Assembly (NCBI GenBank): GCA_964035015.1
Contig: OZ036001.1
Coordinates: 12,887,915-12,951,914 of the forward strand
Length of the DNA stretch: 64,000 bases
Origin: Corallium rubrum
Taxonomy: Eukaryota; Cnidaria; Anthozoa; Scleralcyonacea; Coralliidae
Direction of reading: 5' to 3'
In this document: positions 1 to 11,139 of the stretch, one piece after another
Layout: every line of letters begins with the position of its first letter
How positions within the stretch are numbered: position 1 is the stretch's first letter
Translations under genes and position numbers: made by a program
The notes under the pieces: generated by a model
The model's database searches: none
What the model was told of the DNA's origin: nothing
What the model saw: the letters and a program-made list of their open reading frames with translations, nothing else

Positions 1-65
1 CTAAAGTAGGAAACATAACGACTCCGTTATAAGACATCAAACTGATTGACTATGTGTATTACAAG

Positions 66-321
66 CACTGACCTCTAAATAACTGGACTGCGGGTACACG
101 ATACTTTTGTATTACATGAAGTGTCTCCAATTGAACGGCGCCATCTTTGATTTTCTGGTTTGCTGATTGGTTAATTTAAGACCTAACAAGATGGCGTCCT
201 GTCAGGGTCGTCTGTGATTGGTCAATTTCGCTGCTCAGACCTAACAAGATGGCGCCTGATGGCGTGTAATTGGGCCATTTTTTCGTGGGGCACCCGCAGT
301 CCAGTTATATAGAGGTCAGTG
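66..321. mobile_element. hAT-like MITE with perfect 8-bp target duplication
   Basis: The ends are about 30-bp inverted repeats, CACTGACCTCTAAATAACTG on the left and its near-complement on the right. The element is flanked on both sides by the identical 8-mer ATTACAAG (58-65 and 322-329), the target-site size of hAT transposases. At 256 bp with no ORF it is a non-autonomous element. A diverged relative lies at 9317-9547. Confidence 0.85.
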
Positions 322-363
322 ATTACAAGTAATATTTGGTCTTTCACTTACGGTCTTCGTTAA

Positions 364-804
364 GACATTGGCAACAAAAATTAAGTTTGTCTAATTTAAA
401 AGAACTCATAAAATTGTAATGGAAGATCTTTTACAATTTTTGCGCATCTCTCTTCGTTTTCCAGATATTTCAATTTGTTTAATATGTAAATGAGATGGTC
501 TCTGACATCAGGAGCAGGATACAGTATTTTCACACGTAGCAAATTCAGTTATATCTCTAAAATTGTTTAACGAAATAACTTGAAACTGTGCACATAAAAA
601 ACGCCTTGTGACACTGAACATTTCACAACTGATTTTGCTTTGTGTAAAAACATTGTACCCTGCTCCTGAAGTCAGAGCTCATCTCACTTTACATACTAAA
701 CAAATTGAATATCTTGCAAACGAAGAAAGGCATAAAAAAGTTGTAAAAGATCTTCTATTACAATTTCACGAGTTCTTTCAAATTAGCTTTTATTGCCAAT
801 ACCC
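364..804. mobile_element. Foldback element, TTAA-type, about 160-bp arms
   Basis: Positions 364-525 and about 641-804 are inverted copies of each other (ends GACATTGGCAA and TTGCCAATACCC). The flank is TTAA on the left and TTTA on the right, so the target site is probably TTAA with one change. It is closely related to the better preserved copy at 26858-27604. The small frame at 608-940 runs through the right arm and is not a gene. Confidence 0.7.
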
Positions 805-822
805 TTTACGGTTTGCAGACTC

Positions 823-1566
823 AATACACCTTTTCGATAATTACGTCACGCTTCATGAAAACGAGGCTCCCAGGCAAAGTTTCACAATTTTGATTATCAT
901 GGTAATCCCGCCATATTTGTTTATGGAAGAAGATGGCTAATAACGTCCAAACTATATATGGTAGAAATACATCGTGTACGTATGTTGTTAGGCATTTCCT
1001 AAACTTTCATTTGATGTATATTTTAAGTTTCTGTGGTGTGTGTAACTTTTTAAAATGTCCAAAATGTTCGCACCATATATTGCCCGTCAAGTAATGTTAA
1101 ATGACTTCTCACAACTGTTGTAGAATTTTCCCTTTTTTAAAGTACTTCCCCTTAAGCTAGAAACTTGAAAGTTCTACCACAAATAGCATTTTACAGTATC
1201 TTCTGTTTGATATATGTTACAAAGTTGTGCGTTACGTATTTTAAAAACAATATCCGAAATTCTACAACAGTTGTGAGAAGTCATTTAATATTATTACTTG
1301 ACGAGCAATATATGGTGCGAACATTTTGGACATTTTAAAAAGTTACACACAACACAGAAACTTAAAATATGCATCAAATGAAAGCTTATGAAATGCCTAA
1401 CAACATACGTACACGATGTATTTCTACCATATATAGTTTGGACGTTATTAGCCATCTTCTTCCATAAACAAATATGACGGGATTATCATGATAATCAAAA
1501 TTGTGAAACTTTGGCCTGGGAGCCTCGTTTTCATGAAGCGTGACGTAATTATCGAAAAGGTGTATT
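823..1566. repeat. Large inverted repeat with about 300-bp arms
   Basis: The arm 823-1128 is repeated in reverse complement at about 1256-1566 with only scattered mismatches, leaving a loop of about 127 bp. The outer ends read AATACACCTTTTCGATAATT and its complement. No coding capacity is seen. This looks like a foldback transposon or a recent inverted duplication. Confidence 0.8.
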
Positions 1567-1930
1567 CGTTAAAGCGCTTTCAATTCGCCAGAATTTATGC
1601 CACAAAAGTAAAATATATATCGTTAGAAAGCTACTAATTTGTAGAATACAATGTTTTATTTGATTTTACGATAAACACAAGTCAATAATAATTGCGTATT
1701 TTCCAAGTAAAACACGCAGAAGGCTTCACTCGCGGCGACTTAAGAACAAAGTATTTCATTATGTTCAAAAAAATTTTTTCGCAGTTTGATTCCAAGATAA
1801 ATTTCCAGCAAAAAGGTCTCAGCGTTTTTTAATTTTTTCCTGGTTCCGATTTTATGACTTATTTTGTCCGAATGTTGGTCGAAAAACAACATTTTCAACT
1901 TTAGTCGTCAACAAAATCAGTAAAACTCGA
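1567..1930 (+). repeat. Dispersed repeat, second copy at about 54905-55260
   Basis: Blocks such as CAGAATTTATGCCACAAAA, AAAGCTA..AATTTGTAGAAT and GATAAATTTCCAGCAAAA recur in the same order and orientation at about 54930-55150. Identity and termini cannot be measured here. No ORF is present. Confidence 0.6.
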
Positions 1931-2117
1931 CATACATGTATCAAACAACGCTGACAGAGCGTTTATTTACTTATTTATACAAACAATTAAAACTACTGTA
2001 AACGCTTAACAAATAAATATATAAATAACATATACATACTTCACAGCACACCCTTTGTGTTAAAAGTGTAGACTTTTTTACAATAATATAAATAGATGCC
2101 TTTAGTAACCATCTCAG

Positions 2118-2551
2118 TTTTTGGACAACGAAGAAACTTCACGATAATATAAACTGAAAAACAGACTATAAAATCTACGAAGAATTCAATTTCAAGTCTT
2201 TTATTATTTAGTAATCTTAATGCCTTAACAATACTTTGTGTTGTGTACTTCCCATCGTTTGACTGTATTTGTTGTTAAATTAAACAGTGAAAACTAAACA
2301 AACCGGCATCTGTTGTTTGCTTTACGGCTTTTCCGACTCCCCCGGCACAGCACACATAATATTCCTATCCCCAGATAATCTGAGGGTGCTGACATCAAGA
2401 TTGCTTATGCCAGTCAATTTTAGGATTGGGAACAAGTTCTAAGGCCGCAATGCATCATATGTTCCACTACGTAAGATGGTGGTGACTTCCACGAAATGTT
2501 TGACTGCTGGCCATAGGGAAGGGCCCATCCAGTTGTATATAAAGATCAGTG
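2118..2551 (+). mobile_element. Copy of the hAT-like family seen at 18843-19419
   Basis: The sequence from about 2215 to 2551 matches 19075-19419 almost base for base and ends in the same terminus (GATCAGTG). The left end is missing. A short fragment of the same family is at about 56945-57055. Confidence 0.6.
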
Positions 2552-2629
2552 GTCGCAATGGGTGAGCGGGGTGATGGGCCCGGGCCCCTTGCAAGGTCCC
2601 TGGGTCCCTGGCTGCCCCCCTCTCACTGG

Positions 2630-2830
2630 CCTTGGTATGATGGGCTTACATAAAAAGGTCAAGCACTTCAGTTGCCTATTGGTTGTTTACCATGATCACA
2701 CACACACACAGATCAAATCACGTCAGTAAACTTGTTTTTCTTTTTTCATGCCCCAAAAATCCTTCAATAAACCATTTAAATTTTTATTGCATAAAACAAA
2801 TAGATTTCACTTTTCTGTGCATGTGCACTG
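2630..2830 (+). repeat. Dispersed repeat shared with 19430-19640 and 38200-38450
   Basis: The blocks CACGTCAG, CTTGTTTTTCTTTTTTCATG and CCCCAAAA recur at about 19490-19540 and 38260-38310. It sits next to hAT-like copies in two of the three places. It also contains a short CA run. No gene was found. Confidence 0.5.
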
Positions 2831-2970
2831 TAATAGGTCACAGAAGATATCACAGTGTCGAAAGAAAAACAGTCACACACCACTCAACTTTGTCTATTAT
2901 TAAAACCATTTCTCACCCAGGAGCCACTCCATAGACAAGTAAAATCATGTGGCGTTAGCCAGAGTAAAAT

Positions 2971-3592
2971 GAATCATTCCAGAAAAGATCCATACCTCCC
3001 CCACAGAGGAAATTTGTGCCATTAGGGAAGGGGAGGAGGCAGGCTTCGAAATAAATTTGAAATGTATACCGGTCACTATGACTGGCAGCTCAATAAATTT
3101 GCTGGTCACAGCGGAATTTTTACCGGTGATTTTTAGTTATACTTATTTGCACTCGTCGTTCGCGTGGCTCGTGAGTTTAGAAACAATAATATACAACGGG
3201 CCATTTTCGAGTTTTTAGGTAACGACGGTGAGACAAACAAACACGCACACACACACACACACACAGACAGATAAAGGTATTATAATATAGATTATGAATT
3301 ATATTTGTATATAGGCACAACGCCAGCATATCGTATTACAATTTGACACATTCCCTCTCACTTGGATTAAAAAATTCACCGGTCATGCATGTCCGCCAAG
3401 CGATGGTATTTGCCGGTCAAACTGTAAAATTTTACTGGTCAGTGACCGGTGACCAGCACTTATTTTGAAGCCTGGGAGGGGGGTAAATCTACTTCTGATA
3501 ATAGTAAAATGTACTAGGACATCCGAAGGGGGGAGGGGGTCAACTTCACATTTCCTCCGTGGGGGAGGTGTGGATGTTTCCTGGAATGACCC
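2971..3592. mobile_element. TIR element inserted in the small MITE
   Basis: The ends are inverted repeats of about 45 bp (AATCATTCCAGAAAAGATCC on the left, complement of GGATGTTTCCTGGAATGA on the right). AAT occurs on both flanks. A further element sits inside it at 3052-3472. Confidence 0.7.
3052..3472. mobile_element. Inner MITE with CAGGCTTC termini
   Basis: It begins CAGGCTTCGAAATAAATTTG and ends with the complement, TTATTTTGAAGCCTG. The flanks GGAGGAGG and GGAGGGGG are a near-perfect 8-bp duplication, suggesting a hAT-like origin. It is the third level of nesting here. Confidence 0.65.
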
Positions 3593-3640
3593 AATACTAA
3601 AGACATCGTTGGATGATAAAGGGTTAACTGAGATAGTCTA

Positions 3641-3741
3641 TTAACCCTTTATCACTCAGTAGCCACTCCATTAACAAGTAAAATGATCTGGCGTTAGCCA
3701 GAGTAAAATACTGAAGAGGTTGTTGGGCAATAAAGGGTTAA
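3641..3741. mobile_element. piggyBac-like mini MITE, copy 2
   Basis: It is about 100 bp long, bounded by TTAA, with termini CCCTTTATCACTCAG and GGCAATAAAGGG. The centre is the hairpin TCTGGCGTTAGCCAGA. TTAA target sites and CCCT-type ends are features of piggyBac. Confidence 0.75.
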
Positions 3742-3744
3742 ATA

Positions 3745-3845
3745 TTAACCCTCTCACTACTAGACTTCTTCTCTCGGTGAATAAAATCATCTGGCATTAG
3801 CCAGAGTAAAATACTAAAAGGCCCCCGCAGTAGTGAATGGGTTAA
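3745..3845. mobile_element. piggyBac-like mini MITE, copy 3
   Basis: Same structure as the copy just upstream, with TTAA at both ends and the hairpin core TCTGGCATTAGCCAGA, but with more diverged termini. Only three bases separate the two copies. Confidence 0.7.
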
Positions 3846-4709
3846 CTTTATAATTATAGCTATAATTACATGTGTTAAGTGTTGTGTCAAAGAAGTTTAT
3901 GCATACATCGAGTGTGTACATACAATTGAGTGTGTATAATACATTAAATACACTGTGTAAATATTTAAATGTCAAAACTAAATAAGGAAACTTGAGATTG
4001 ACATAATTGACCACTAATCACAGTATTAATCTATGTGCAACTTTGGTTCCAAAATCAACTTCCTCTATCACATATTTTATATATACATGTACCCTTTTAC
4101 GCTATTAGATTAAATTTTTAAAAAACATACGACAAATGTGTTTACCCAAGGAAAAATTGCCTTATCGGATAACAGTAATTAGCTTAAAATCCGCGAAATG
4201 AGTATCAGAAAACGGAAGTAATGTCAAGCAGTCAATCGTGATCGGTTGATATAAACGACAGCAAATTGAACACAAGTACATTAGGTTTACAAGCGCAAGA
4301 TGGGCTAATAACGAAGTTTTAGATTACTTTTAAAGCACCGTGAAATCAGGCCATTTAATAGGAATGCGAACAATACTAAAATGAAGCAAATCTCAAAGAG
4401 ACGGCGCTGTATTATAGCTAATATAGGCAAGACAGGGTTGAATATTTCGGTCAACAATCAATACCTGCTTGGCGAATCGGTTGTTGAATCTCGGTTGACA
4501 TCACAACTTGGAGTAACTGGGCGACGAATCCCGGTGTTGCGTGGACCTAAAAAGGGAAAGGAGAGATTGCCAAAATAAGGAGATCTTCACGCGTCTAGCT
4601 AAAACGTGAAATGAACAAAGCGGGAAATCAACACACTCGCTATTTGTCAGCCATGTTGACACACGTGTTTGCGATTTCAACAACACGTCTATTTTTCTTT
4701 AACATTTAC
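3846..4709. other. Non-coding stretch, importin-like intron 1
   Basis: Nothing that looks like an exon or a repeat with clear ends was found. By inference it is part of intron 1 of the importin-like gene whose first exon follows. The 65-residue frame at 4381-4578 has no recognisable features. Confidence 0.5.
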
Positions 4710-4793
4710 CTCGTTTAATCGTTTCTCGGCTTCGATTCGCATGTTTGGATCAAACGTGCTCGCCAAGACTCCCGCCAGTTGAGTGAGATCCAT
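4710..4793 (-). CDS. Importin-7/8-like protein, first coding exon
   Basis: Read on the minus strand, this 84-bp exon starts with ATG (4793-4791) and gives 28 residues beginning MDLTQLAGVL and ending RIEAEKRLNE. It stops at a consensus donor (GAG|GTAAAT), phase 0. Vertebrate importin-7 and importin-8 begin the same way: MD, an 8-9 residue spacer, a DP-x-x-R motif, then AE-x-x-LN immediately before the first splice site. These beta-karyopherins bind Ran-GTP and carry ribosomal proteins, histones and signalling proteins into the nucleus. The next exons (HEAT repeats) are not in the window, so the gene runs off the left edge. The exon is too short to stand out as an ORF. Another importin-beta family member cannot be excluded from 28 residues. 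Confidence 0.65.
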
Positions 4794-4945
4794 TTTTGAA
4801 AAGTTTAAAAATACACTCCCGGTGTTTCTTCAAGATTTGAAATCATGGTCGTTGACCACCGGACTGCCACTCATGGCCGACACCACTGACCAACATAAAC
4901 GGCACTCCGGATTCACGATGAGCTCGTATTGATGACGTCACGGCG
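4794..4945 (-). promoter_or_regulatory. Putative promoter with a palindromic CRE
   Basis: This is the sequence just upstream of the importin-like start codon. It contains the full palindrome TGACGTCA at 4933-4940, about 140 bp from the ATG, the consensus site for CREB/ATF factors and common in housekeeping promoters. No TATA box is obvious. Function is inferred from position. Confidence 0.4.
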
Positions 4946-5099
4946 TATGGTTAGATACTATCGCAAGTGAAGTGCTGCCTCAAATGCAATTAACAACCTT
5001 AATTCAGCCTCTGTACACTTTGTCGCCAATGCCCCCCCCCCCCTTGTCCACTCGATCCAAGTTTTCCCACTCCACCCAACTATGGAAATATAGTTAAGC

Positions 5100-5560
5100 A
5101 CTAAAGATTTCTGCTTTCCTATTGGTTGAAACTTTCGTGCATTTATGACATGCGCAGACGTACAAGTGGATTTAGCCCTGAATGACGCGAGATTGTAATT
5201 AGTGGTTACCTTGGCCGATATTTCTTTTGAAACTGTGCCAAGGGTACCAGCAGTTGAACCCCTAGCTACTAACCCTAACCCTAACCCTAACCCTACCCTA
5301 CAAGTCAGAGCCCCTTCCAACCAACGCAGGCTTCGGGGGGAAAGTGGCATGGGATCTGCCAACAAAGTGACAAATTCGACCTTCGCTTCGAAGTTTGGGG
5401 CGAGTCAGTCAGGTTTTGAACTGGTCAAACAAATTCTAGTTTATATCGGAGAGCCCGGGCCCAAAATAGTATCTGGGCAACCGTTCACGCATCCTCAAAA
5501 AGAAATATCGAGTTTGTTGGCAGAGCCCATAGAAATAATAATGGTATATTATTTCTATGG
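5100..5560 (+). repeat. Dispersed repeat, second copy at about 56150-56660
   Basis: Segments including TTTGGGGCGAGTCAGTCAGG and CCCAAAATAGTATC recur at 56210-56350, and CTTTCCTATTGGTTGAAA recurs at about 56450. The 173-residue frame at 5202-5723 translates this repeat and is not supported as a gene. Confidence 0.55.
5270..5293 (+). repeat. Short interstitial telomere-type repeat (TAACCC)4
   Basis: Four perfect TAACCC units are followed by a degenerate TACCCTAC. TTAGGG is the telomere repeat of most metazoans. The tract is far too short to be a chromosome end. Confidence 0.8.
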
Positions 5561-5723
5561 CAGAGCCCAGCCTCTAACTAGCGTACATAATCTCAGTATA
5601 ATCTCACAGCTTGTCAACAGGATGTTTATTATCGCAACGAGCCTGCAACAAGGCTGTTTACAGGTTGAAACAATGCTGTTTATTACACAAGCCGCTACAA
5701 CCGTGTTAGCGTCAACTTGTTAA

Positions 5724-6196
5724 GTGCCAATTAATGCAGCGAAATTTCACCCCAGTTTTTTTATGATTCCATTTGGAAGAACACTTAAAATGGCAAATTA
5801 ACATCTTTCGTAGAATTTCATTTCCTTGCTTCATTCTTGAGATATTCAAGTTTGCTTGATATGCAAATGTCATACTTATGACATCACATTGCATAATGAC
5901 TTTTTGAAAGAGCGTCAATTTTAGGATGGTCCAAATATTTGACGGCTACATACATGCAAGTGCAAATGTTTATTAAGTCATTTTGATAAGTACACTCAAA
6001 GAAAGTCATACTTTTCTAAAAAGTCATTATGCAGTGTGATGTCATAAGTATGACATTTGCATATCAAACAAACCTGAATATCTCAAGAATGAAGCAAGGA
6101 AACGAAATTCTACGAAAGATGTTAATTTGTCATTTTAAGTGGGGTTTTTTAATGCAATCATAAAAAGCTGGGGTGAAATTTCGCTGCATTGGCACT
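5724..6196. mobile_element. TTAA-type foldback MITE
   Basis: The flanks are TTAA on both sides (5720-5723, 6197-6200). Arms of about 200 bp are inverted copies. The ends are GTGCCAATTAATGCAGCGAA and the complement of TTCGCTGCATTGGCACT. It is 473 bp long, without coding capacity. Confidence 0.85.
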
Positions 6197-6421
6197 TTAA
6201 CAAACTTGTGCAAAGCGCAAGCCGACGTTGTAGCCAAACTTGAGCTATCAGGAAAAAACTTCTTTCGCGTTTTGAGCCCCCGGGTGCGAAAAAGCTGTAA
6301 AATCTCGGGGCAGGGCCAGGGGTGCAAGATATCCCAGGGGCGCACTCTGGGGTGGGCAGGTGCGATGTTTCAGTTAAACTTAAACGTAAAATCCTGAAAT
6401 ACATTACAAGTTTCCAGCATA

Positions 6422-6512
6422 ATCGCCCAGTAGCCACTCCATTGACGAGTAAAATCGTCTGGCGTTAGCCAGAGTAAAATACTAAAGACATCGTTGGGCG
6501 ATAAAGGGTTAA
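6422..6512. mobile_element. piggyBac-like mini MITE, copy 4
   Basis: It shares the TCTGGCGTTAGCCAGA core and the right terminus GGGCGATAAAGGGTTAA with the copies near 3.7 kb. The extreme left end is missing. Confidence 0.65.
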
Positions 6513-6842
6513 GGAAGACTTGCATGGGATGCCCTAGGTTTGCAGGTCTCGTTCCAGTCCTTATATATAGCTTTCACTGTGTATGAAAGATAGGACGCGC
6601 GATTCAACTCGTATAGTATATATAACGAAATTATGCAAAATTTTACATACAATAGGGATATTGCTCGCAATTGAGCATTTATTTGTTTTACACGGAGAAT
6701 GTTGTGGTCACATTTTCATTCAATTTTCAACCAAATTAAACTTGAAAATTCAATGGCTTGGTCTTTGCAGGTCTGTGCATGGTCAATCTTTCCATGCAAA
6801 CTTTCATTAAAACATTTGGAGTGCTTTGTGAGATATCCTGTA

Positions 6843-7057
<215 letters not shown>

Positions 7058-7801
7058 ACCTCTTGGTGGAGGTACTTACAGCAACCTATGGAGATACGGC
7101 GCTGCCCAGCTAAGTAGCTAACCCGTCAGGGCACTGCAATTTCCATACGAATAATTTTTAAGTGACTGTTTAAAGTTTAAGACATGTATGTTGCCGTTTG
7201 TTGAAAACTCTGCTCAGTGCCCATTGAGACAAAACAGCATACTTTTCGTTAAACAGGAAAATTGACATTACAAATGTCTGTAAACAGAATGCCAGCGATC
7301 CTGAGCGACTTAGCCACGATCGGAAATGGCGGCTGTCGAGGCTCGCGAAATACAGGCTGACCCGTATTAGCTACGCACGCGTAGAACGAATATCTTGCGT
7401 GTAAACGTCATCAATACACGGCCGACAACTCACTTGAGCCAGCGCGCAGGTGTACTGCGAACTGACCCATGAAAGTGGCCAATTTTCTATGCGATTTCCG
7501 ATCGTGGATTGGCAGCCCGGCGGAGAAAAGACGATTTGTCGGCGATTATTTGGAATAATAATCGCGCGATTCAGCCGTAGAAAAGTATATACAACAATGC
7601 ACCACTTTCTTTGTTGAATATTGCAACATAACGTAGCGGCGTCTATTTTGAACCTTTCAATGAGTGCGTCATTTTCTGTCATTGACGTCATTTCAGTTTT
7701 TTGAATTTTACAAAATATACAAAATACAAAAGCTAAGACGCTAAACAAAATTGAAATGAATTCCAAAGAAAAATTGACGTCATAGGGTGAAAATTACGTA
7801 T
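7058..7801. other. No gene recognised
   Basis: This is unique-looking sequence with no supported exon. The 131-residue minus frame at 7371-7766 has no features of a known family. Confidence 0.4.
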
Positions 7802-8036
7802 GGGCGAATTTCAGGGTATTGCGCTTGCATCATTTTTCAAATGAATTGACGGGCTCCCCACAAAGTAAGCAATGGCAAACAGACTTGCTAGCGAGCCAAC
7901 AATAGCAGAATAACAGTGTTAAAAATCCAGAAACTGTATCTATACTTTGTTGATTTTAAACAGTATGTTTACTTTGCGTGGAGTTTGCCAGTTTTTTTGA
8001 AAAAACTATGCACGCGCAAAACCCTGAAACTCGCCC
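7802..8036 (+). mobile_element. MITE with GGGCGAATTTCAGGG ends, copy 1
   Basis: The termini GGGCGAATTTCAGGGTATTG and the complement of CAAAACCCTGAAACTCGCCC form an imperfect inverted repeat. The whole sequence recurs in opposite orientation at 25175-25416, just upstream of the alpha-galactosidase gene. Confidence 0.7.
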
Positions 8037-8269
8037 ATTCTATACTTATTATAATAACATACATGAAAAAATTTCTCAATTCTGATTGACTGAGAGGAGT
8101 GCAATTTTAGTGTAATTCAGTGCAGACAAATGAAATGACAAAGATCGTTTTTACTAGAAAAAACGCTCTTCCAGTTAATTTTTTTTCTTCATGTATGTTA
8201 TTTAAACAAAGCATTTTGATTAGAAAGATTCTCTTTATGATAAATTTTTTCATGTATATTATTAATAAG

Positions 8270-8416
8270 TAATAGCATGATTTCTTGTGCAATTTGAAAA
8301 AACACGCACTCGTGAGTTTTTCAAAGACCTCAAATAGTATCAATTTTGATAGTCTCAGTTTGAGAAAACTCACTCGTGCATGTTTTTTCCAAATTGCACT
8401 CGAAACCATGCTATTA
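8270..8416. repeat. Foldback hairpin
   Basis: The sequence TAATAGCATG... returns as its reverse complement ...CATGCTATTA. The arms are about 60 bp and include CAATTTGaAAAAAcAc and its partner. No ORF is seen. Confidence 0.7.
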
Positions 8417-9316
8417 CCTATACAAAGCGTCTATTTTACAATAAATATATAATGTAAAGATTATAAGAACAAAAACAAGAATCGAGATGAATGTATGGAA
8501 GCAACATAGTCAATCGAGATATGGTCTGGAAACTCAGCTAAAGTCTTTGGTCTATCTTTTTGTTCGTCTTTATGCATTTTTGTGCACGGTGCACGGTCAC
8601 TGAACACATTGTATTTCTGTATAATGAACGAATTGTCCAATGGCAACGTTTCAGTTCAATCACTCAACCGTGCTATTTAAATATTAATAAACCTAAAACA
8701 AAGGATGTGCACGGTGTAAGGTACGGTTCAACATCAAATCACAGCTCACTATATGCGCTTTGAAGTTTGCCGAGTTTCCAGACCACATCTCGCTTGACTA
8801 TGGAAGCAATTATCGGCGAGAAATTTGACTTCGATCGGTATTCGGCCGAAACCAAATTTAGGAGATCGTCTTCGTTTGCGCGCTTATTTCGTGTAAACCC
8901 GCCCGCAGTGGACATGGAGCCGGAAGTTTGGCTTCGTCCATTCATAGGGCCCATTCATAGGGCCGACCATATGGCAGTATCGTTCCACTCATTATATATA
9001 TAGAGTTCACTGTTCATATATGTGTAGATCTAGTGAGCTAGCTTAGGCAGGGGGGTGGCTCGTTTTCTTTTCAAACATGTCATGCAATAATAACCCGTTG
9101 GTGGAGGTATAAGCAGTCTCCGAATGCCCTCTTGTTATTTCTCCAAAAGATCGGAAAATTTTAAAATTTGCGACGGTGAATCTTTTTCCTTTCGCGGTTC
9201 GCCTCGGAAGATGCTCACTGGGTGGCCAATGTGGAAAGGCATCGGCGTAATGACCAGCTCTTGCCAACTGATGTATATCAAATGATCAGCTCTTGCCAAC
9301 TGATGTCCATCAAATC
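8417..9316. other. Repeat-derived intergenic sequence
   Basis: Part of it (about 8560-8650) matches 53500-53580, including TATAATGAACGAATT. No exon is supported. Confidence 0.4.
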
Positions 9317-9547
9317 CACTGACCTATATAGTAATGGACTACGGTCCCGTCCAAAAAGTGACCAAACAAAGATGGCGAAAATACGAGTCTTTTCTTTCAT
9401 GGCAGCAACCGCTGACCAATAATCGGCCGCACCCAACAGGCCAATCAATTCAAGTTATGAGAAAAAAAGTCAGCGGTTTCTAGGATTGGCCACCCATTGC
9501 CAGTCATTGATTAGGGCACTCCCAGTCCAGTTATATATAGGTCAGTG
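9317..9547. mobile_element. hAT-like MITE related to 66-321
   Basis: The ends are CACTGACCTATATAGTAATG and the complement AGTTATATATAGGTCAGTG. The putative target copies ATCAAATC and ACCAGATC agree at 6 of 8 positions, so it is older than the copy at the left edge. Confidence 0.65.
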
Positions 9548-9681
9548 ACCAGATCACGGCCACGGGCATGGCAACCATCACATGGACAACCAAAACTCAA
9601 AAGAGCACGGCAGGCTCCCACGCGGTATTTCAAAGGATCTTTCATATGCAAACAGCACAGAAAAGTCTTTCGTGGATCGCT

Positions 9682-9914
9682 TTAGAAATTCGTTGCATGA
9701 AAGTAGTTCTTATCAATACTCTTAAAGCCGACCAATATCGTCCCGTCGTCATGGACACGCACTGGATATAGCGTCAGCTTGATATGATCGCCGTGTATTG
9801 GGTGTTTCAGACTGCCATTGTCTAACGAGAACTTCCAGTTGTGCCACGGACATACAATACACGGCAAACGAGCCTCCCCGAGCGTTTCGATATCGCCAAG
9901 GTGTAAAGGACCGC
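9682..9914 (-). CDS. Rieske 2Fe-2S protein (RFESD-like), last exon
   Basis: This minus-strand exon begins after a consensus acceptor (CAATTAG|G) and ends at TAA (9684-9682). It joins the upstream exon in frame to give CPHMGGPLHLGDIE. It continues with LPCIVCPWHNWKF, supplying the second C-x-x-H pair of a Rieske cluster (CPHMG ... CPWH). The order CPHxGGPLHLGDIE ... RPCIVCPWH is the signature of the small Rieske domain-containing protein RFESD in animals, a soluble presumed electron carrier of unknown substrate. The C-terminus (HDDGTILVG) is the usual final strand of the fold. All four cluster ligands are present, so it should bind iron. Confidence 0.85.
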
Positions 9915-10249
9915 CTAATTGAAACAAGCAAACATCGTGTAAGGTTGCGTCAGTGAGTATGGCTACATGTAAAACATAATTTGTTCAGGATATAAAATAA
10001 CACTATTGCGAATATACAGTATTACGTGCTTCCCATGACATAAGATGGGGTGAGATCAGTGGCGAGATCAAAGAGAACGAAAAAAGTAGAGATGAAATGG
10101 GATAGGAAAACGTAACGTTTTACTCTGATAAAGTGCTCAAAACGTCCGTAATTCGTCCGTATTTTAGTGGCTGAAGTGTCAAGACAAACCTATGAGTTTA
10201 TAAGTACATGTAATCTGCTCTACAGATTATTTTGAACGACTTTTCCTAC

Positions 10250-10390
10250 CCATATGGGGACATTTCTCATCCATGGCAAATACCTTGCCTTGATATTTCA
10301 ACAGAGCGATCTTCTTCCCATTTACATCAACCACTCGACCACGGCAAAAATGACCTGATGAACTAGGTGGATTTGAGAAATCAGCCAGAT
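10250..10390 (-). CDS. Rieske 2Fe-2S protein (RFESD-like), internal exon
   Basis: This exon encodes the N-terminal half of the Rieske fold: GRVVDVNGKKIALLKYQGKV, then FAMDEKCPHM, carrying the first cysteine-histidine pair. It ends at ATGG|GTAGG, and the split glycine codon is completed by the next exon. The start follows a pyrimidine-rich acceptor (ATTATTAG|AT). The frame stays open for a few residues upstream, but the leucine run there is polypyrimidine tract, not a start. The first coding exon was not found and must lie to the right. The neighbouring CCDC-like gene is transcribed in the opposite direction. Confidence 0.8.
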
Positions 10391-10545
10391 CTAATAATTT
10401 AAGAAGCAACAACAAGATAACAAATAACTATTATGGGACAGTGAACTTGGGTGGAGAATAATAATGTGTTACTACGAGTGATGAACCATACTGGACAAGT
10501 AAACAAAACCCTACTGCGCTAGGCTGGGATTCAAACGTTGTGTCA

Positions 10546-11097
10546 ATCAATTTGTACTGTTAACATCCCCCGGGCATAATTTGAACTTTTCGATAGTTTG
10601 CGGTCAAATTTCCCACCCCAGGCCAAAAAACTGTTCAAATGCCCCCACATATAAGGCAAATTGATGGTCAAATGCCCCAACCCTCGGGTCATGTTCTGAC
10701 TCTAATTCTGTCAGTTCGAGTTTGTGTAAAAAATAAACACACTGAATTTTGAAGCAATTTCAACATTTTAATGAAATGACATTTGAAATGACATTTCGAG
10801 CTAGGTACTTGAAGAAGGCATTTACTGACATGAACAACCACCTACAGGACAACTAATACTTTTTATTAAATTTTATTTATATGGCATTTTTTTATTATTT
10901 TACACAACGAAGAACGCTAACTTAATTATATATATACTTAATTAATATGTAGTCTTAATATCTTAACTGTATCCTTAGTGTGTAGTAATTGAATGTATTA
11001 ATGTATGATAGACGTGTAAATAGTAAAACTCTAATTATTTTAATCTTGTTTTAGGGCCTAGATGAAAATTACGCTTGTAATTCTAGTTACCCTGGTT

Positions 11098-11139
<42 letters not shown>

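Larger units (their letters stand above)
2900..3627. mobile_element. Small TTAA MITE split by a later insertion
   Basis: The two halves, about 2905-2970 and 3593-3627, together make the usual about 100-bp element that is intact at 3641-3741. The foreign segment 2971-3592 interrupts it after AGTAAAAT. The trinucleotide AAT is present on both sides of the insertion. Confidence 0.7.

Noticed and set aside
4381-4578. Small basic protein of 65 residues
   Set aside because: No family features, no splice or promoter support, and it lies in the inferred importin-like intron.
5270-5293. A chromosome end
   Set aside because: Only four TAACCC units with normal sequence on both sides.
5202-5723. 173-codon frame with Asn-Pro repeats
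   Set aside because: Spans a telomere-like tract and a dispersed repeat present again at 56.2-56.6 kb.
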